Source: Enhydrobacter sp.
GTDB lineage: Bacteria > Pseudomonadota > Alphaproteobacteria > Reyranellales > Reyranellaceae
Reading direction: 5' to 3'
Assembly (NCBI GenBank): GCA_025808875.1
Contig: CP075528.1
Coordinates: forward strand, 1,116,001-1,180,000
DNA: 64,000 nt
Shown here: positions 37,736 through 46,872 of the stretch, piece by piece
How the letters are laid out: every line of letters begins with the position of its first letter
How positions within the stretch are numbered: position 1 is the stretch's first letter
The notes under the pieces: model-generated
What the model saw: the letters and a program-made list of their open reading frames with translations, nothing else
Told to the model about the DNA's origin: nothing
Databases searched by the model: none
Program-made: the position numbers and the translations under genes

Positions 37736-38626
37736 TCACCTTGCAAATTCCTTATCCGCGTTTTCCAACGCTGCGATCCGCTCTTCCAAAGCCGGATGCG
37801 TTCTGAACAGGCGCATCAGTCCGCCCCGTGCCGTCCCCGAAATGCCGAATGCGGCCATCTTGTCCGGCAGAGACGCCGGCTGCAGCGCCGCCAAACGGCG
37901 CAGGGCGGCGATCATGTGCCGCCGGCCGGCGAGCTCGGCGCCACCCCGGTCGGCGCGGAATTCCCGCTGGCGGGAGAACCACAAGACGATGATCGATGCG
38001 AGGACGCCAAGCAGTAATTCGGCGACAATCATCGTGACGAAGAAAGCAGGACCGTGACCGCTCTCGGTCCTGAACACCACCCGGTCAACCACATGGCCGA
38101 TCACCCGCGACAGGAACATGACGAAGGTGTTGACCACGCCCTGGATGAGCGCCATCGTCACCATGTCGCCATTGGCGGCGTGCGACACCTCGTGCCCGAG
38201 CACCGCCTCGGCCTCTTCCCGGCTCATCTGCTGCAAGAGGCCAGTCGACACGGCGATGAGGGAGGCATTCTTGCTCATGCCGGTGGCAAAGGCGTTCACC
38301 TCCGGCGAGTCGTAGACCGCAACCTCGGGCATCTTGATGCCGGCGACCTGGGCCTGGCGGGCGACGGTTTGCACCAGCCACTGTTCCATCGGCGTCTTCG
38401 GTTGGGAGATGACCTGGGCGCCGACCGCACGCTTGGCCGTCCATTTCGAGAGGGCAAGGGAAATGAAGGCGCCGCCGAAGCCGAAGACGGCCGCGAAGAT
38501 GAGCAAAGCGTTGAGATTGAGGCCCTGTTCGTTGAGGTAGGGTTCGACCCCCAGCAAGCGCAGGGTGATCGACAGCACCAGCACCACGGCCAAATTGGTT
38601 GCCAGAAAAAGCGCAATGCGTTTCAC
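37736..38626 (-). CDS. htpX: Membrane zinc metalloprotease HtpX
   Basis: A 296-residue M48 protease for membrane-protein quality control. Two N-terminal membrane segments (residues 5-25, 38-60), zinc motif HEVSH at 145-149, further membrane segments around 160-210, and the third ligand Glu in [15 protein letters not shown]. All catalytic residues are present. Confidence 0.95.
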   Translation of the reverse strand: MKRIALFLATNLAVVLVLSITLRLLGVEPYLNEQGLNLNALLIFAAVFGFGGAFISLALSKWTAKRAVGAQVISQPKTPMEQWLVQTVARQAQVAGIKMPEVAVYDSPEVNAFATGMSKNASLIAVSTGLLQQMSREEAEAVLGHEVSHAANGDMVTMALIQGVVNTFVMFLSRVIGHVVDRVVFRTESGHGPAFFVTMIVAELLLGVLASIIVLWFSRQREFRADRGGAELAGRRHMIAALRRLAALQPASLPDKMAAFGISGTARGGLMRLFRTHPALEERIAALENADKEFAR

Positions 38627-38792
38627 CCGGCGCTCCTCACGAAATGTCTGCGACCAGAATCTTCATAGTCCCACGCGCCCAACTCGGCGTAGCGGCGAAG
38701 CGATTGACCTCTTGCCGCTGCGCCTGAAGCGCTGATGCTCCACGTCTGCCGTCGTCGTCCGGCCATCCGCGTGGCGCGCACGGCGCTTCCCC

Positions 38793-39089
38793 TCAGTCGA
38801 AAAAGTCTGACAAGAAGGATCTCTTGCGCTTCTTGTGGCCGTAGCTGCGATGATCATCGTCATCGTCGTAGTGGCGTTGCTCACGGATTTCGCGCGACCC
38901 GGTCGTGCGGGCTGCAGGCGACGCATCTTCGGTGCTGCGAGCGATGATCTTGTCGAGCTCGCCCCGGTCAAGCCACACTCCGCGGCAGGTCGGGCAATAG
39001 TCGATCTCGACGCCTTGTCGGTCGGACAGCACCAACCCGGTCTTGCAGGTCGGACAGGGCATCGCCGCCACAGTTTCCTCGGTTCGCAT
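38793..39089 (-). CDS. TFIIB-type zinc-ribbon protein
   Basis: A 98-residue protein with CPTCKTG and CPTCRGVWLDRGELDKII (about residues 12-50), the zf-TFIIB/DUF1407-like zinc knuckle family. The tail is Asp/His/Lys-rich and ends RSFLSDFFD, as in relatives. Function unknown. In a run of small stress-associated genes. Confidence 0.85.
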   Translation of the reverse strand: MRTEETVAAMPCPTCKTGLVLSDRQGVEIDYCPTCRGVWLDRGELDKIIARSTEDASPAARTTGSREIREQRHYDDDDDHRSYGHKKRKRSFLSDFFD

Positions 39090-39092
39090 GGT

Positions 39093-39278
39093 TCAAACCC
39101 TCTCCTGCCGACCGAAGCGGACGAGCAACTGCAGGCGATCCTTCACCGCGAGCCTGAGCTTTTTCAGCCGCAGCAGTCTGATGCCGTCGGGAAAACGCCG
39201 CTTGTGCTCGTGTCGAATCGCATCGTCGAGCTGGCCGTGGACGACCGTCAGCTTGTATATCAAAGCACTCATACTCAT
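39093..39278 (-). CDS. DUF465/YdcH-family small protein
   Basis: A 61-residue helical protein: LTVVHGQLDDAIRHEHKRRF, then IRLLRLKKLRLAVKDRLQLL. The helical-hairpin pattern and KKLRLKD-like core are those of YdcH/DUF465. ATG at 39278 gives the usual size; the frame is open to 39332. Role unknown. 3 nt upstream of the zinc-ribbon gene. Confidence 0.75.
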   Translation of the reverse strand: MSMSALIYKLTVVHGQLDDAIRHEHKRRFPDGIRLLRLKKLRLAVKDRLQLLVRFGRQERV

Positions 39279-39336
39279 AGCCTTTCTCCGGTTGGTTGTT
39301 TGAGATGTGGTCCTCGCGGTACTCCTCGCCAAATTC

Positions 39337-39951
39337 CTACTGAGCCGGAACCGTCAAACGAATCTCCACACGCTCCTCCACCTGGCGGAACAGCAAGAGA
39401 TCGATTGACTCTTGGTCGCGCTTGAAGCGGTGATGTTCGGCCTCGGGCGATCCATTCACCACCTCATGGGCGTATCCTGCGGCCGCGAAGCCTTGAACGT
39501 AGTGCGCTCGCACGGCCTCAAAAGCGGCGCGCCCGGCATAGCGGACCTCGACCGTCTTCTCCCCGCGCGCGAAATAGCTGCGCACCAGGCCGGGAAAGCG
39601 CGGCACGGGCCCCGCATCGGTGCCGCTGACGTCGCTCGCCGGCGGGTTTTCCGCGAGATCCGGCACCCACTGTCCGATCTGTTCTTTCAGGCCTGGCACC
39701 ACCTGTTCGATCTGCGTCGCCGCATCGTTGGCAAGGCGCCTGCCTGCCTCGGTTGCCGTCGGAAACTGCCCCCACAACCAGGACAGCAACGCGATCCCGG
39801 CCCAGGTCACCAGACCGAGGATCCCGACAACGGCGGCAACCAGGATCAGCCAGGTGCGCGCCCGCACCTTGCTCAAAGCCGAGACGGCCAGCGCCGAAAA
39901 CCGATGCTTATGGAGGGGGCTGCGCATCACCGCCTCACGAAGCCCGTTCAC
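39337..39951 (-). CDS. Membrane-anchored protein of unknown function
   Basis: A 204-residue protein with one membrane helix (about residues 34-58, TWLILVAAVVGILGLVTWAG) and a soluble C-terminal domain with FPGLVRSYFARGEKTVEVRY. I do not recognise the family. It overlaps the hpf stop region by 17 nt, suggesting co-expression with the ribosome hibernation factor. Confidence 0.7.
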   Translation of the reverse strand: MNGLREAVMRSPLHKHRFSALAVSALSKVRARTWLILVAAVVGILGLVTWAGIALLSWLWGQFPTATEAGRRLANDAATQIEQVVPGLKEQIGQWVPDLAENPPASDVSGTDAGPVPRFPGLVRSYFARGEKTVEVRYAGRAAFEAVRAHYVQGFAAAGYAHEVVNGSPEAEHHRFKRDQESIDLLLFRQVEERVEIRLTVPAQ

Positions 39952-40261
39952 TGAAGGTGTCGCGCACGCGCCGCAGGCGGCGCCCCAGAGTCCGCTTGGC
40001 CCGATCCGCGGCGCGATTCACCGCGACATGAAAGTCCGCCTCTGTCTCCTCGATGACGATATCTGACCGCCCGTTCAGCCGAACGCGCAGACTGCAGCGC
40101 TTGTCTATGCCGCCCTTCGGTCCGTTGATATCGGACAAGACTACGGCAACGCCGCGAATGTGCTCTGGAAATTGCGACAGTGCGAATGCCAGCCGATATT
40201 CCACATGCTCACGCAGCTCCTCTGTGAGGTCCGCGTTACGCACTTGAATCGCGATTCTCAT
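39935..40261 (-). CDS. Ribosome hibernation/inhibition factor, HPF/RaiA family
   Basis: A 108-residue protein with the S30AE fold: IAIQVRNADLTEELREHVEY, then VVLSDINGPKGGIDKRCSLR and ADFHVAVNRAADRAKRTLGR. It binds the small subunit and silences ribosomes under stress. The second ATG (40261) has a better distance to the GGAGGA site than 40264. Divergent from the LysR gene at 40378. Confidence 0.88.
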   Translation of the reverse strand: MRIAIQVRNADLTEELREHVEYRLAFALSQFPEHIRGVAVVLSDINGPKGGIDKRCSLRVRLNGRSDIVIEETEADFHVAVNRAADRAKRTLGRRLRRVRDTFSERAS

Positions 40262-40302
40262 CATTCCTCCATCCACCAGCCGAGTTCGCGCAGTATCTAG
40301 GC

Positions 40303-40317
40303 TTGATCGATCATCAA
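40303..40317. promoter_or_regulatory. LysR-type box in the hpf/nhaR-like divergent promoter
   Basis: TTGATCGATCATCAA is a near-perfect dyad with T-N11-A geometry (TGAT-N5-ATCA), placed 61 nt before the LysR start, as expected for LysR autoregulation and control of the divergent hpf operon. A degenerate copy survives at 31593-31607. Confidence 0.6.
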
Positions 40318-40377
40318 AAAAAGCAGATAATCCGGTGTGTTTCAGTCGAAAAAAACTGCTGATTGGATTGGCCGGCC

Positions 40378-41283
40378 GTGTTGAATTACAAGCAGCTGCA
40401 CTATTTCTGGAAGGTCGCGAAGGCCGGCAGCATTGCGCGCGCCGCCGAGCAGCTGCGTCTGGCGCCGCAGACCATCAGCGCCCAGATCGGCACGCTGGAG
40501 GAAGCGCTCGGAACCGAGCTGTTCCGCCGCGCCGGGCGGCGGTTGGAATTGACTGCGGCGGGGCAGTTGACCCTTTCCTACGCCGACGAGATCTTCCAGA
40601 TCGGAAGAGAGCTGGAGGAGACGGTGCGCAACCGCCCCGGCCGCAGCGACATGCTCTTACGGGTAGGGGTGGCGGACGTCGTGCCGAAGTCGATGGCCTA
40701 TCACCTGCTCGCTCCGGCACTGACTAGTGCCGGGCGTGTGCGGTTGATCTGCCGGGAAGACAAGCTGGATCGGCTGTTCGCGGAACTCGCCATCCACAAG
40801 ATGGATCTCGTGATCGCCGACCGGCCGCTGCCCTCCGAACTGGGGGTGAAAGGCTACAGCCACGCTCTCGGGCGCACACCGATCGCCTTCTATGCCGTGC
40901 GCCCACTAGTCGCACGCTATCGGAAGGATTTTCCACGATCCCTCCACGGCGCCCCCATGCTCATCCCGAGCGATGGCGCAACCATGCGGGGGGCGCTTAC
41001 GCGGTGGTTCAGTGAACATCAGATCGAACCGCGCATTGTCGGCGAGTTCGACGACACCGCGCTGATGAAGGCCTTCGGCAAGGCGGGTGCTGGTATTTTC
41101 CCTGCACCGACAGTACTGGCCGACGAGATTCGCAGCCAATATGAAGCTGAAATCATCGGCCGCGCCGACAGCGTCGCAGCAAAATATTACGCCATCTCCA
41201 TCGAACGCAAACTGACCCATCCGGCCGTCGTGGCGATCAGCGAAGCAGCGAAGACGGAACTGTTCGTCGACGACAAGCGCTAG
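40378..41283 (+). CDS. NhaR-like LysR-family regulator
   Basis: A 301-residue LysR protein. The N-terminus LNYKQLHYFWKVAKAGSIAR followed by AAEQLRLAPQTISAQI is characteristic of NhaR-type activators (sodium/cation response in E. coli). GTG at 40378 gives that start; a TTG at 40363 is also in frame. Divergent from hpf and followed, after a MarR-like gene, by a sodium-dependent bicarbonate transporter, consistent with ion-responsive control. Confidence 0.88.
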   Translation: MLNYKQLHYFWKVAKAGSIARAAEQLRLAPQTISAQIGTLEEALGTELFRRAGRRLELTAAGQLTLSYADEIFQIGRELEETVRNRPGRSDMLLRVGVADVVPKSMAYHLLAPALTSAGRVRLICREDKLDRLFAELAIHKMDLVIADRPLPSELGVKGYSHALGRTPIAFYAVRPLVARYRKDFPRSLHGAPMLIPSDGATMRGALTRWFSEHQIEPRIVGEFDDTALMKAFGKAGAGIFPAPTVLADEIRSQYEAEIIGRADSVAAKYYAISIERKLTHPAVVAISEAAKTELFVDDKR

Positions 41284-41349
41284 CCCCTGTCTCGTCTCAA
41301 GCGGATCGCTCGCCGCAATCGCCCACGACGAAGACAAAGATAGATGCGG

Positions 41350-41694
41350 TCAAGCCCGGCGAGCGCCTTTGCGAGAGGGTTGGGCGTGCGCTCGTCTTCC
41401 GGTCACCATCCCGATCAGTCCGGCGATGGTGCAATGGCTTTCGACCGGATGCCGGAGGAACAAGTTGTCATGGACGAGGTAGCGATTGGCGCGACCTTCA
41501 CGCATGCGGCTGAGATACCCTGCCTCCTCCAATTCGGCGACGATGCGCTGCACGGCGCGCTCCGTGATGCCGACCCGGACTGCAACCTCGCGCATTCTCG
41601 CTGCCGGCTTCTCGACCAGGCAGAGCAGCACATGGGCGTGGTTGGTCAGAAAGGTCCAGCTGGCAGAGGAGGTATCAGATTTGGAGTTTGCCAT
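41350..41694 (-). CDS. Winged-helix (MarR-like) regulator
   Basis: A 114-residue protein with a winged helix: LTNHAHVLLCLVEKPAARMR, then VAVRVGITERAVQRIVAELE and AGYLSRMREGRANRYLV. Similar small regulators are annotated MarR-family or HTH proteins. The target is unknown. ATG at 41694 is used; 41703 is an alternative. Confidence 0.8.
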   Translation of the reverse strand: MANSKSDTSSASWTFLTNHAHVLLCLVEKPAARMREVAVRVGITERAVQRIVAELEEAGYLSRMREGRANRYLVHDNLFLRHPVESHCTIAGLIGMVTGRRAHAQPSRKGARRA

Positions 41695-41896
41695 TGCCTG
41701 CATCCGCGAGAGCCCCTATAAGGAAAGTGCGAAACTGATTTCGTGTCTTTTATATCGTGTTATGAAGTTCGTATGTAGGGGCAATAACGGTTAATCATGT
41801 CCTGGTCACCCGTGTCCGGAAGGCGATGGCGCGACCTGACCGGGTCATACCGCCAGACGCATACGAACCGCCCGACGCCAGAGGGGCAATCAAGGA

Positions 41897-42457
41897 GTGC
41901 TGCCGGTGTCAGACTTCGCCAACTGCTTCTTGCTCCTGGTCCGGTCCAGTGATGACGTTCCCCGCGCTTGCCGGGAGGCGGGAGAGTTTCTGGCATTTCA
42001 GCGCGCGCGGCTCCCGACAGTGCATGCGCAACAGGACCGGCGGTTGGTCGGAGTATGGATAGACCCCGTGATGGTGGACGCGCTGCCTGAAATATGCGGC
42101 GTGGGCTTGGCTTCTCGCGCGTGCCAATTCCAGATTCGCGAAAGCGTCGGCGTGAGTGGAATATGGTGCCTGTGCTGGGTTGATGCTGATCATGCAAGGA
42201 AATCATCCGACCTCGTTACGACACGCAAAACACTGGTGTCAGCCCTGATCGAGGAGCAGGCGCCACACCAACAGCCCAGGACTCTGCAGTTTATTCCTGT
42301 CTTCGATGCGGACGACAACTGCCGTTCTGCTTTGCTTCATACCGAGCGGCTGCGAGAGTTGTTCCCGGGCCTGATCGGTCAACCCTTGACGTGGAACACA
42401 GCGACTGGAGCGTGGGAGGCGCTCACTGGACCTGCCGAACGCGACCGAGCACTTTGA
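41897..42457 (+). CDS. Hypothetical protein upstream of sbtA
   Basis: A 186-residue frame with plausible composition (no long low-complexity runs, GC-rich third positions), ending 46 nt before sbtA. No family recognised and no membrane segment. An overlapping reading frame exists on the opposite strand, so coding status is uncertain. Confidence 0.4.
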   Translation: MLPVSDFANCFLLLVRSSDDVPRACREAGEFLAFQRARLPTVHAQQDRRLVGVWIDPVMVDALPEICGVGLASRACQFQIRESVGVSGIWCLCWVDADHARKSSDLVTTRKTLVSALIEEQAPHQQPRTLQFIPVFDADDNCRSALLHTERLRELFPGLIGQPLTWNTATGAWEALTGPAERDRAL

Positions 42458-42502
42458 ATTCCTTTCTCACATCTTGACCAGCATACAATAGGAAGCGTCC
42501 TT

Positions 42503-43498
42503 GTGGATACGTTGCTCCAGCTTGCCATCGGCAACCTCCTGTCACCGATGGTGCTGTTCTTCGCCTTAGGTGTCGCCGCCGGCTGGCTCAAATCCGATCT
42601 CGCCATCCCCGAGCCAATCAGCAAGGGCCTGTCGCTCTACCTGATGCTGGCGATCGGCTTCAAGGGCGGCGTTGAGCTCGCTACCAACGGCGTGGCCGGC
42701 ACAGTCGCGGTCGCGATGGCCCTGGCGCTCGTGCTCAGTTTCAGCCTGCCTGTTCTTGCTTATGCCTTGCTCCGCACCGCTACACGGCTCGATATTCCGA
42801 ACGCGGCCGCCGTCGCGGCGCACTACGGTTCCGTCAGCATTGTGACCTTCGTCGCGGCGACCGGCTTTCTGGGATACCGTGCCATACCTTACGAGGGCTA
42901 CGTGGTGGCAATGCTCGCCCTCATGGAGACGCCGGCCATCGTGACCGGCCTTCTACTTGCTCGTCGCTCTAGCGCCGCCGCGCCGACCACGTCGAGCGCG
43001 CCTTTCTTTTCGAGAGAAGTCGCCCGCGAGGTGTTCCTGAGCGGCGGCGTCGTGTTGCTCGGCGGCAGTCTGGCGATCGGCTGGATCACTGGTGACAATG
43101 GCATGACCGTTATGGCGCCGGCCATCGTCGATCCGTTCAAGGCCGTGCTTGCCGTCTTCCTTCTCGACATGGGCTTGCTTGTCGGACGCCGACTGCACGA
43201 CTTCAGAGCGGTGGGCTGGCCGGTGGTGGCGTTCGGCCTTTATATGCCTCTCATCGGAGCCTTAATCGGGCTGTTCGCATCCCATGCCATCGGCCTCTCT
43301 CTCGGCGGCATGACGCTTGTCGCCGTGCTCGCGGCCAGCGCTTCCTATATCGTGGTTCCCGCGGCGATGCGCCTCTCATTGCCGCAGGCCAATCCGGCGA
43401 TCTATGTCCCCCTGTCCTTGGCCGTAACGTTCCCGTTCAACCTGATCGTCGGAATCCCACTCTACCACGCGGCCGCACAATGGATTGCAGGCATGTGA
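42503..43498 (+). CDS. sbtA: SbtA-type sodium-dependent bicarbonate transporter
   Basis: A 331-residue protein with about ten membrane segments in two inverted halves. Recognised by LSPMVLFFALGVAAGWLKSD, YLMLAIGFKGGVELA and AHYGSVSIVTFVAATGFL, features of the SbtA/DUF897 family. SbtA imports bicarbonate with sodium in cyanobacteria; proteobacterial homologs are less studied. The sbtB gene follows after 18 nt. Confidence 0.9.
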   Translation: MDTLLQLAIGNLLSPMVLFFALGVAAGWLKSDLAIPEPISKGLSLYLMLAIGFKGGVELATNGVAGTVAVAMALALVLSFSLPVLAYALLRTATRLDIPNAAAVAAHYGSVSIVTFVAATGFLGYRAIPYEGYVVAMLALMETPAIVTGLLLARRSSAAAPTTSSAPFFSREVAREVFLSGGVVLLGGSLAIGWITGDNGMTVMAPAIVDPFKAVLAVFLLDMGLLVGRRLHDFRAVGWPVVAFGLYMPLIGALIGLFASHAIGLSLGGMTLVAVLAASASYIVVPAAMRLSLPQANPAIYVPLSLAVTFPFNLIVGIPLYHAAAQWIAGM

Positions 43499-43516
43499 AG
43501 CAAGAGGAACATCCCT

Positions 43517-43828
43517 ATGGTGCAGCTCTACCGGAAGAAGAGGATCGATATTGTCGTGGAGGCCGCGCGCGCCCGCGCGATCATCGAGATGATCGAGGCG
43601 GTCGGCGCCAAGGGCTACACCATCGTGCCCGACGTCTCCGGCCGCGGCAACCGCGGCGTCCGAGATGAAGGACATCTCTCGGACGTGTTCCGCAACATGC
43701 TCATCATCGTCATCGTTGCCGAAGAGATCGCGAACCTGATCGTCGAACAATCGCAGCCGCTCCTCGAAAACTACGCCGGGATCGTGGTGGTTTCCGACGT
43801 CGAGGTTATTCGCGACGAGCATTTCTAA
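43517..43828 (+). CDS. sbtB: SbtB-like PII-family regulator
   Basis: A 103-residue PII-fold trimer subunit: RIDIVVEAARARAIIEMIEA and KGYTIVPDVSGRGNRG form the first beta-alpha-beta unit and T-loop base; VVVSDVEVIR is the last strand. In cyanobacteria SbtB binds adenine nucleotides including cAMP and gates SbtA. The C-terminal Cys-containing redox extension of some SbtB proteins is absent. Coupled to sbtA. Confidence 0.85.
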   Translation: MVQLYRKKRIDIVVEAARARAIIEMIEAVGAKGYTIVPDVSGRGNRGVRDEGHLSDVFRNMLIIVIVAEEIANLIVEQSQPLLENYAGIVVVSDVEVIRDEHF

Positions 43829-43875
43829 GCAAGCAGTGGCAGGGCATCCCTTCCAAATGCGCCACGTCTGACCAC

Positions 43876-45192
43876 TCAAGTGGATGGTAGGCCGTTCGCG
43901 GCAAGCACCTCTCCGGCAAGATAGAGCGAACCGGTGATGAGGATTCGCGGTGCCGGATCGAGGCCAAGCGCGGTGATGGCGGCAATCGCTTCCGCGATGC
44001 TGTCGCGGGTCTCCGCCGAAATGCCGATGCCGCGAGCTATATGCGCGATCTCCTCGCTTGGCAAAGCCGTGTCCTGCCGGACTGTCACTGCGATGACGGT
44101 ACGGGTAAGGCCGGCGAAGTTCATGAGAAAGCCTTGGCAGTCCTTGTTCGCGAGCATGCCGACGACGAGTATGAGCGGCCGCGAGACGCGCCTATCAAGA
44201 TCGGCCAGAGCGTTCGCCACCGCAAGGCCGCCGTCAGGGTTGTGGCCGCCATCCAGCCATAGTTCAGCGCCTTCCGGCGCGAGTTCTACGAGCCGGCCAC
44301 GGGCGAGGCGCTGCATGCGAGCTGGCCATTCGACGCTGGTGAGCCCCTGCTCAATGGCTGTGTCCGGAATCCTGAGCGCATGAATGCAGCGTAGCGTTGC
44401 TATCGCCGTGCCTGCGTTATCGAGCTGATGACGGCCAACCAGACGCGGCGCAGGCAGCTCCATGATTCCGTTGCCGTCCCGAAAGACCATGCGGTCGCGA
44501 TCAGGCGTCGCTCTCCAGTGCTTGCCACCAATCCGCAGCGGCGTGCGGAGACGCTCGGCGTGTCGTTCGATCACCGTGAGCGCCTGCTGCGACTGCGGTG
44601 CGATTATCGCCGGCACACCGCGTTTGAGAATGCCCGATTTCTCCGCCGCGATCAGCTCGATCGTATCGCCCAGAAATTCGTGATGGTCATGCGAGACAGA
44701 AGTGATTACGGTCGCGAGCGCGCAGTCGACCACGTTCGTCGCGTCGAGCCGTCCACCCAGGCCTACTTCAAGCAGAAGCACATCGGCGGGATTGCGTGCA
44801 AAGAGCAGAAAAGCCGCCGCCGTGGTGATCTCAAAGAAGGTGATCGGATCGCCGGCATTCAAGCGTTCGCAGGTCGCAAGGGCATCCGCCAGTTCGTCAT
44901 CCTCAACCAGCACGCTGCCACCCAGCCGTGCAAGACGGACGCGCTCGTTGAAGCGAACCAGATGCGGCGAGGTGTAAACATGTACGCCGAACCCAGCCGC
45001 TTCCAAGATCGCACGCAGAAATGCAACGGTCGAACCCTTGCCGTTGGTGCCGGCAACATGAATCACCGGCGGCAGGCGGCGCTCAGGATGGCCAAGCCGG
45101 CCAAGAAGGCACCACATGCGGTCGAGCGAGAGATCGATCCGCTTGGGATGGAGCGCGAGCAAGCGCGCAAGGACGACATCAACTGCAACCAC
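43876..45192 (-). CDS. folC: Folylpolyglutamate/dihydrofolate synthase
   Basis: A 438-residue Mur-ligase-fold enzyme adding glutamate to (dihydro)folate. P-loop VAGTNGKGSTVAFLRAILE near residue 45, LLLEVGLGGRLDATNV, and LWLDGGHNPDGG in the C-terminal domain are intact. Length is normal. A housekeeping gene located in the island; probably an extra copy. Confidence 0.94.
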   Translation of the reverse strand: MVAVDVVLARLLALHPKRIDLSLDRMWCLLGRLGHPERRLPPVIHVAGTNGKGSTVAFLRAILEAAGFGVHVYTSPHLVRFNERVRLARLGGSVLVEDDELADALATCERLNAGDPITFFEITTAAAFLLFARNPADVLLLEVGLGGRLDATNVVDCALATVITSVSHDHHEFLGDTIELIAAEKSGILKRGVPAIIAPQSQQALTVIERHAERLRTPLRIGGKHWRATPDRDRMVFRDGNGIMELPAPRLVGRHQLDNAGTAIATLRCIHALRIPDTAIEQGLTSVEWPARMQRLARGRLVELAPEGAELWLDGGHNPDGGLAVANALADLDRRVSRPLILVVGMLANKDCQGFLMNFAGLTRTVIAVTVRQDTALPSEEIAHIARGIGISAETRDSIAEAIAAITALGLDPAPRILITGSLYLAGEVLAANGLPST

Positions 45193-45253
45193 TCTGAATC
45201 ACACTCGCCCGCCAATTAACGAATTAACAGGTCCTGAGCCTAGCGCGAATTCT

Positions 45254-46756
45254 TCATTGACCTTGACCAAGTGAGAAACCTGGCTCCCCATCAAAATTGT
45301 AAAGATGCTCAGTCTTGATGAAGTCGACACCCGTATAGGTGAGATTCTTGAGCAGTTCCACGATCATCGCTTTGTTGAATTGCTTGCTCGGCCGCGCGAG
45401 ATAGCGACAGCGCCAGTGGTCGGTGCAGAAGGTCTCGGGCAGACCATCCGGCCAGACCTTGACGCCCCGATTGGTAATCATGGTGAGCGCGAACAATTCG
45501 TTGGTCGCCGCCTGCATATCGCGGGCGAGTTCGTCCACGGGCTTGGTTGCATGGACGAAGACGTCTATCCCGACCAATTCCTTCTTAGCCGGCTTCTTTG
45601 GCCGGGCCTGCGGCACGGCGAAAGGCTTTGACGCAGCGCCAGGCGCGACACTGCGCAACGTCTTCGGCGTATGGTCAAGCCGCTCGATCACGGCCTCGGC
45701 AAAGGCTGCTGTGCCGACCTTCTGCTTGGATACGCCTTCCTTGAAAACATCATAGGTATGAATGCCGTCTTCGATCGTCTTGAGCCAGGCATTGTGCACG
45801 CGTCTGGCCACCTCGGTTTGGCCGATATGCGCCAGCATCATGACACCGGCTAAGAGAAGGCCGGAGGGGTTGGCCACATCCTGGCCGGCTCGCCGCGGTG
45901 CGCTGCCGTGGATCGCTTCAAACATGGCGCATTGCTCGCCGATGTTGGCCGACGGCGCGAGGCCGACGGAGCCTGCGATCTGGGCGGCTACATCGCTCAG
46001 AACATCGCCATAGAGATTGGGCATAACGATCACGTCGAAGGCCTGCGGCGTATCCGCCAGTTTCGCTGCGCCGATGTCGACGATCCAGTGCTCGTTCTCG
46101 ATACCGGGATAGTCAGCGGCGATTTCGTCGAAGACCGTGTGGAACAGGCCGTCGGTCATCTTCATGATGTTGTCTTTCGTGAAGCAGGTGACCTTCCGGC
46201 GGCCGTGCGCGCGCGCGTACTCGAAAGCGTACCGGACGATCTTCTCGCAACCCGGCCGCGAGATCAGCTTCAGGCACTGGTAGACCTCGTCGGTCTGCCG
46301 ATGCTCGATGCCCGCATATAGATCCTCCTCATTCTCGCGAATGATGACCACATCCATGCCGGGATGCTTCGTCGCGATAAAGGGTTGATAGGCGACGCAG
46401 GGCCGGACGTTGGCGAACAGGCCGAGGGTCTTGCGCACCGTCACGTTGAGGCTCTTGTAGCCGCCGCCCTGCGGCGTCGTGATCGGCGCCTTGTAGAAGA
46501 CCCTGGTGCGCCGCAGGCTATCCCAGGCTTCCGGTCCGATCCCGGAGGTGTTGCCTGAAAGATAGAGGCGCTCTCCGATATCGATCGGTTCGATGGCGAT
46601 GTTCGCGCCGGCCCGAATCAGGACCTTGAGGCTGGCTTTCATGATCTCCGGCCCGATGCCGTCACCGAAGGCGACTGTGACCGGAACGGCGCCATGCCTC
46701 CCGGACGGGTTCTCCAAGTCGGTAAGGCCTTCCAACATGAGCCGAGTGCTCATCAT
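45254..46756 (-). CDS. NADP-dependent isocitrate dehydrogenase
   Basis: A 500-residue isocitrate/isopropylmalate dehydrogenase-family enzyme. Substrate site KSLNVTVRKTLGLFANVRPC and metal/catalytic region MPNLYGDVLSDVAAQIAGS are intact. The C-terminal domain of about 130 residues (from about 370, ELVGIDVFVHATKPVDELAR) is typical of the long alphaproteobacterial NADP-ICDH subtype. Converts isocitrate to 2-oxoglutarate. Divergent from a LysR gene. Confidence 0.92.
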   Translation of the reverse strand: MMSTRLMLEGLTDLENPSGRHGAVPVTVAFGDGIGPEIMKASLKVLIRAGANIAIEPIDIGERLYLSGNTSGIGPEAWDSLRRTRVFYKAPITTPQGGGYKSLNVTVRKTLGLFANVRPCVAYQPFIATKHPGMDVVIIRENEEDLYAGIEHRQTDEVYQCLKLISRPGCEKIVRYAFEYARAHGRRKVTCFTKDNIMKMTDGLFHTVFDEIAADYPGIENEHWIVDIGAAKLADTPQAFDVIVMPNLYGDVLSDVAAQIAGSVGLAPSANIGEQCAMFEAIHGSAPRRAGQDVANPSGLLLAGVMMLAHIGQTEVARRVHNAWLKTIEDGIHTYDVFKEGVSKQKVGTAAFAEAVIERLDHTPKTLRSVAPGAASKPFAVPQARPKKPAKKELVGIDVFVHATKPVDELARDMQAATNELFALTMITNRGVKVWPDGLPETFCTDHWRCRYLARPSKQFNKAMIVELLKNLTYTGVDFIKTEHLYNFDGEPGFSLGQGQ

Positions 46757-46872
46757 CGATCCCTCCTAGTGCGTCTCTGAACGAAGGCAGGATAGAGACC
46801 AAGGATGAATTGTTGAAATTGATTGTTCTCGACGCTAAGATTGCGATCGTCAATGACATCATGGATGCGTGC

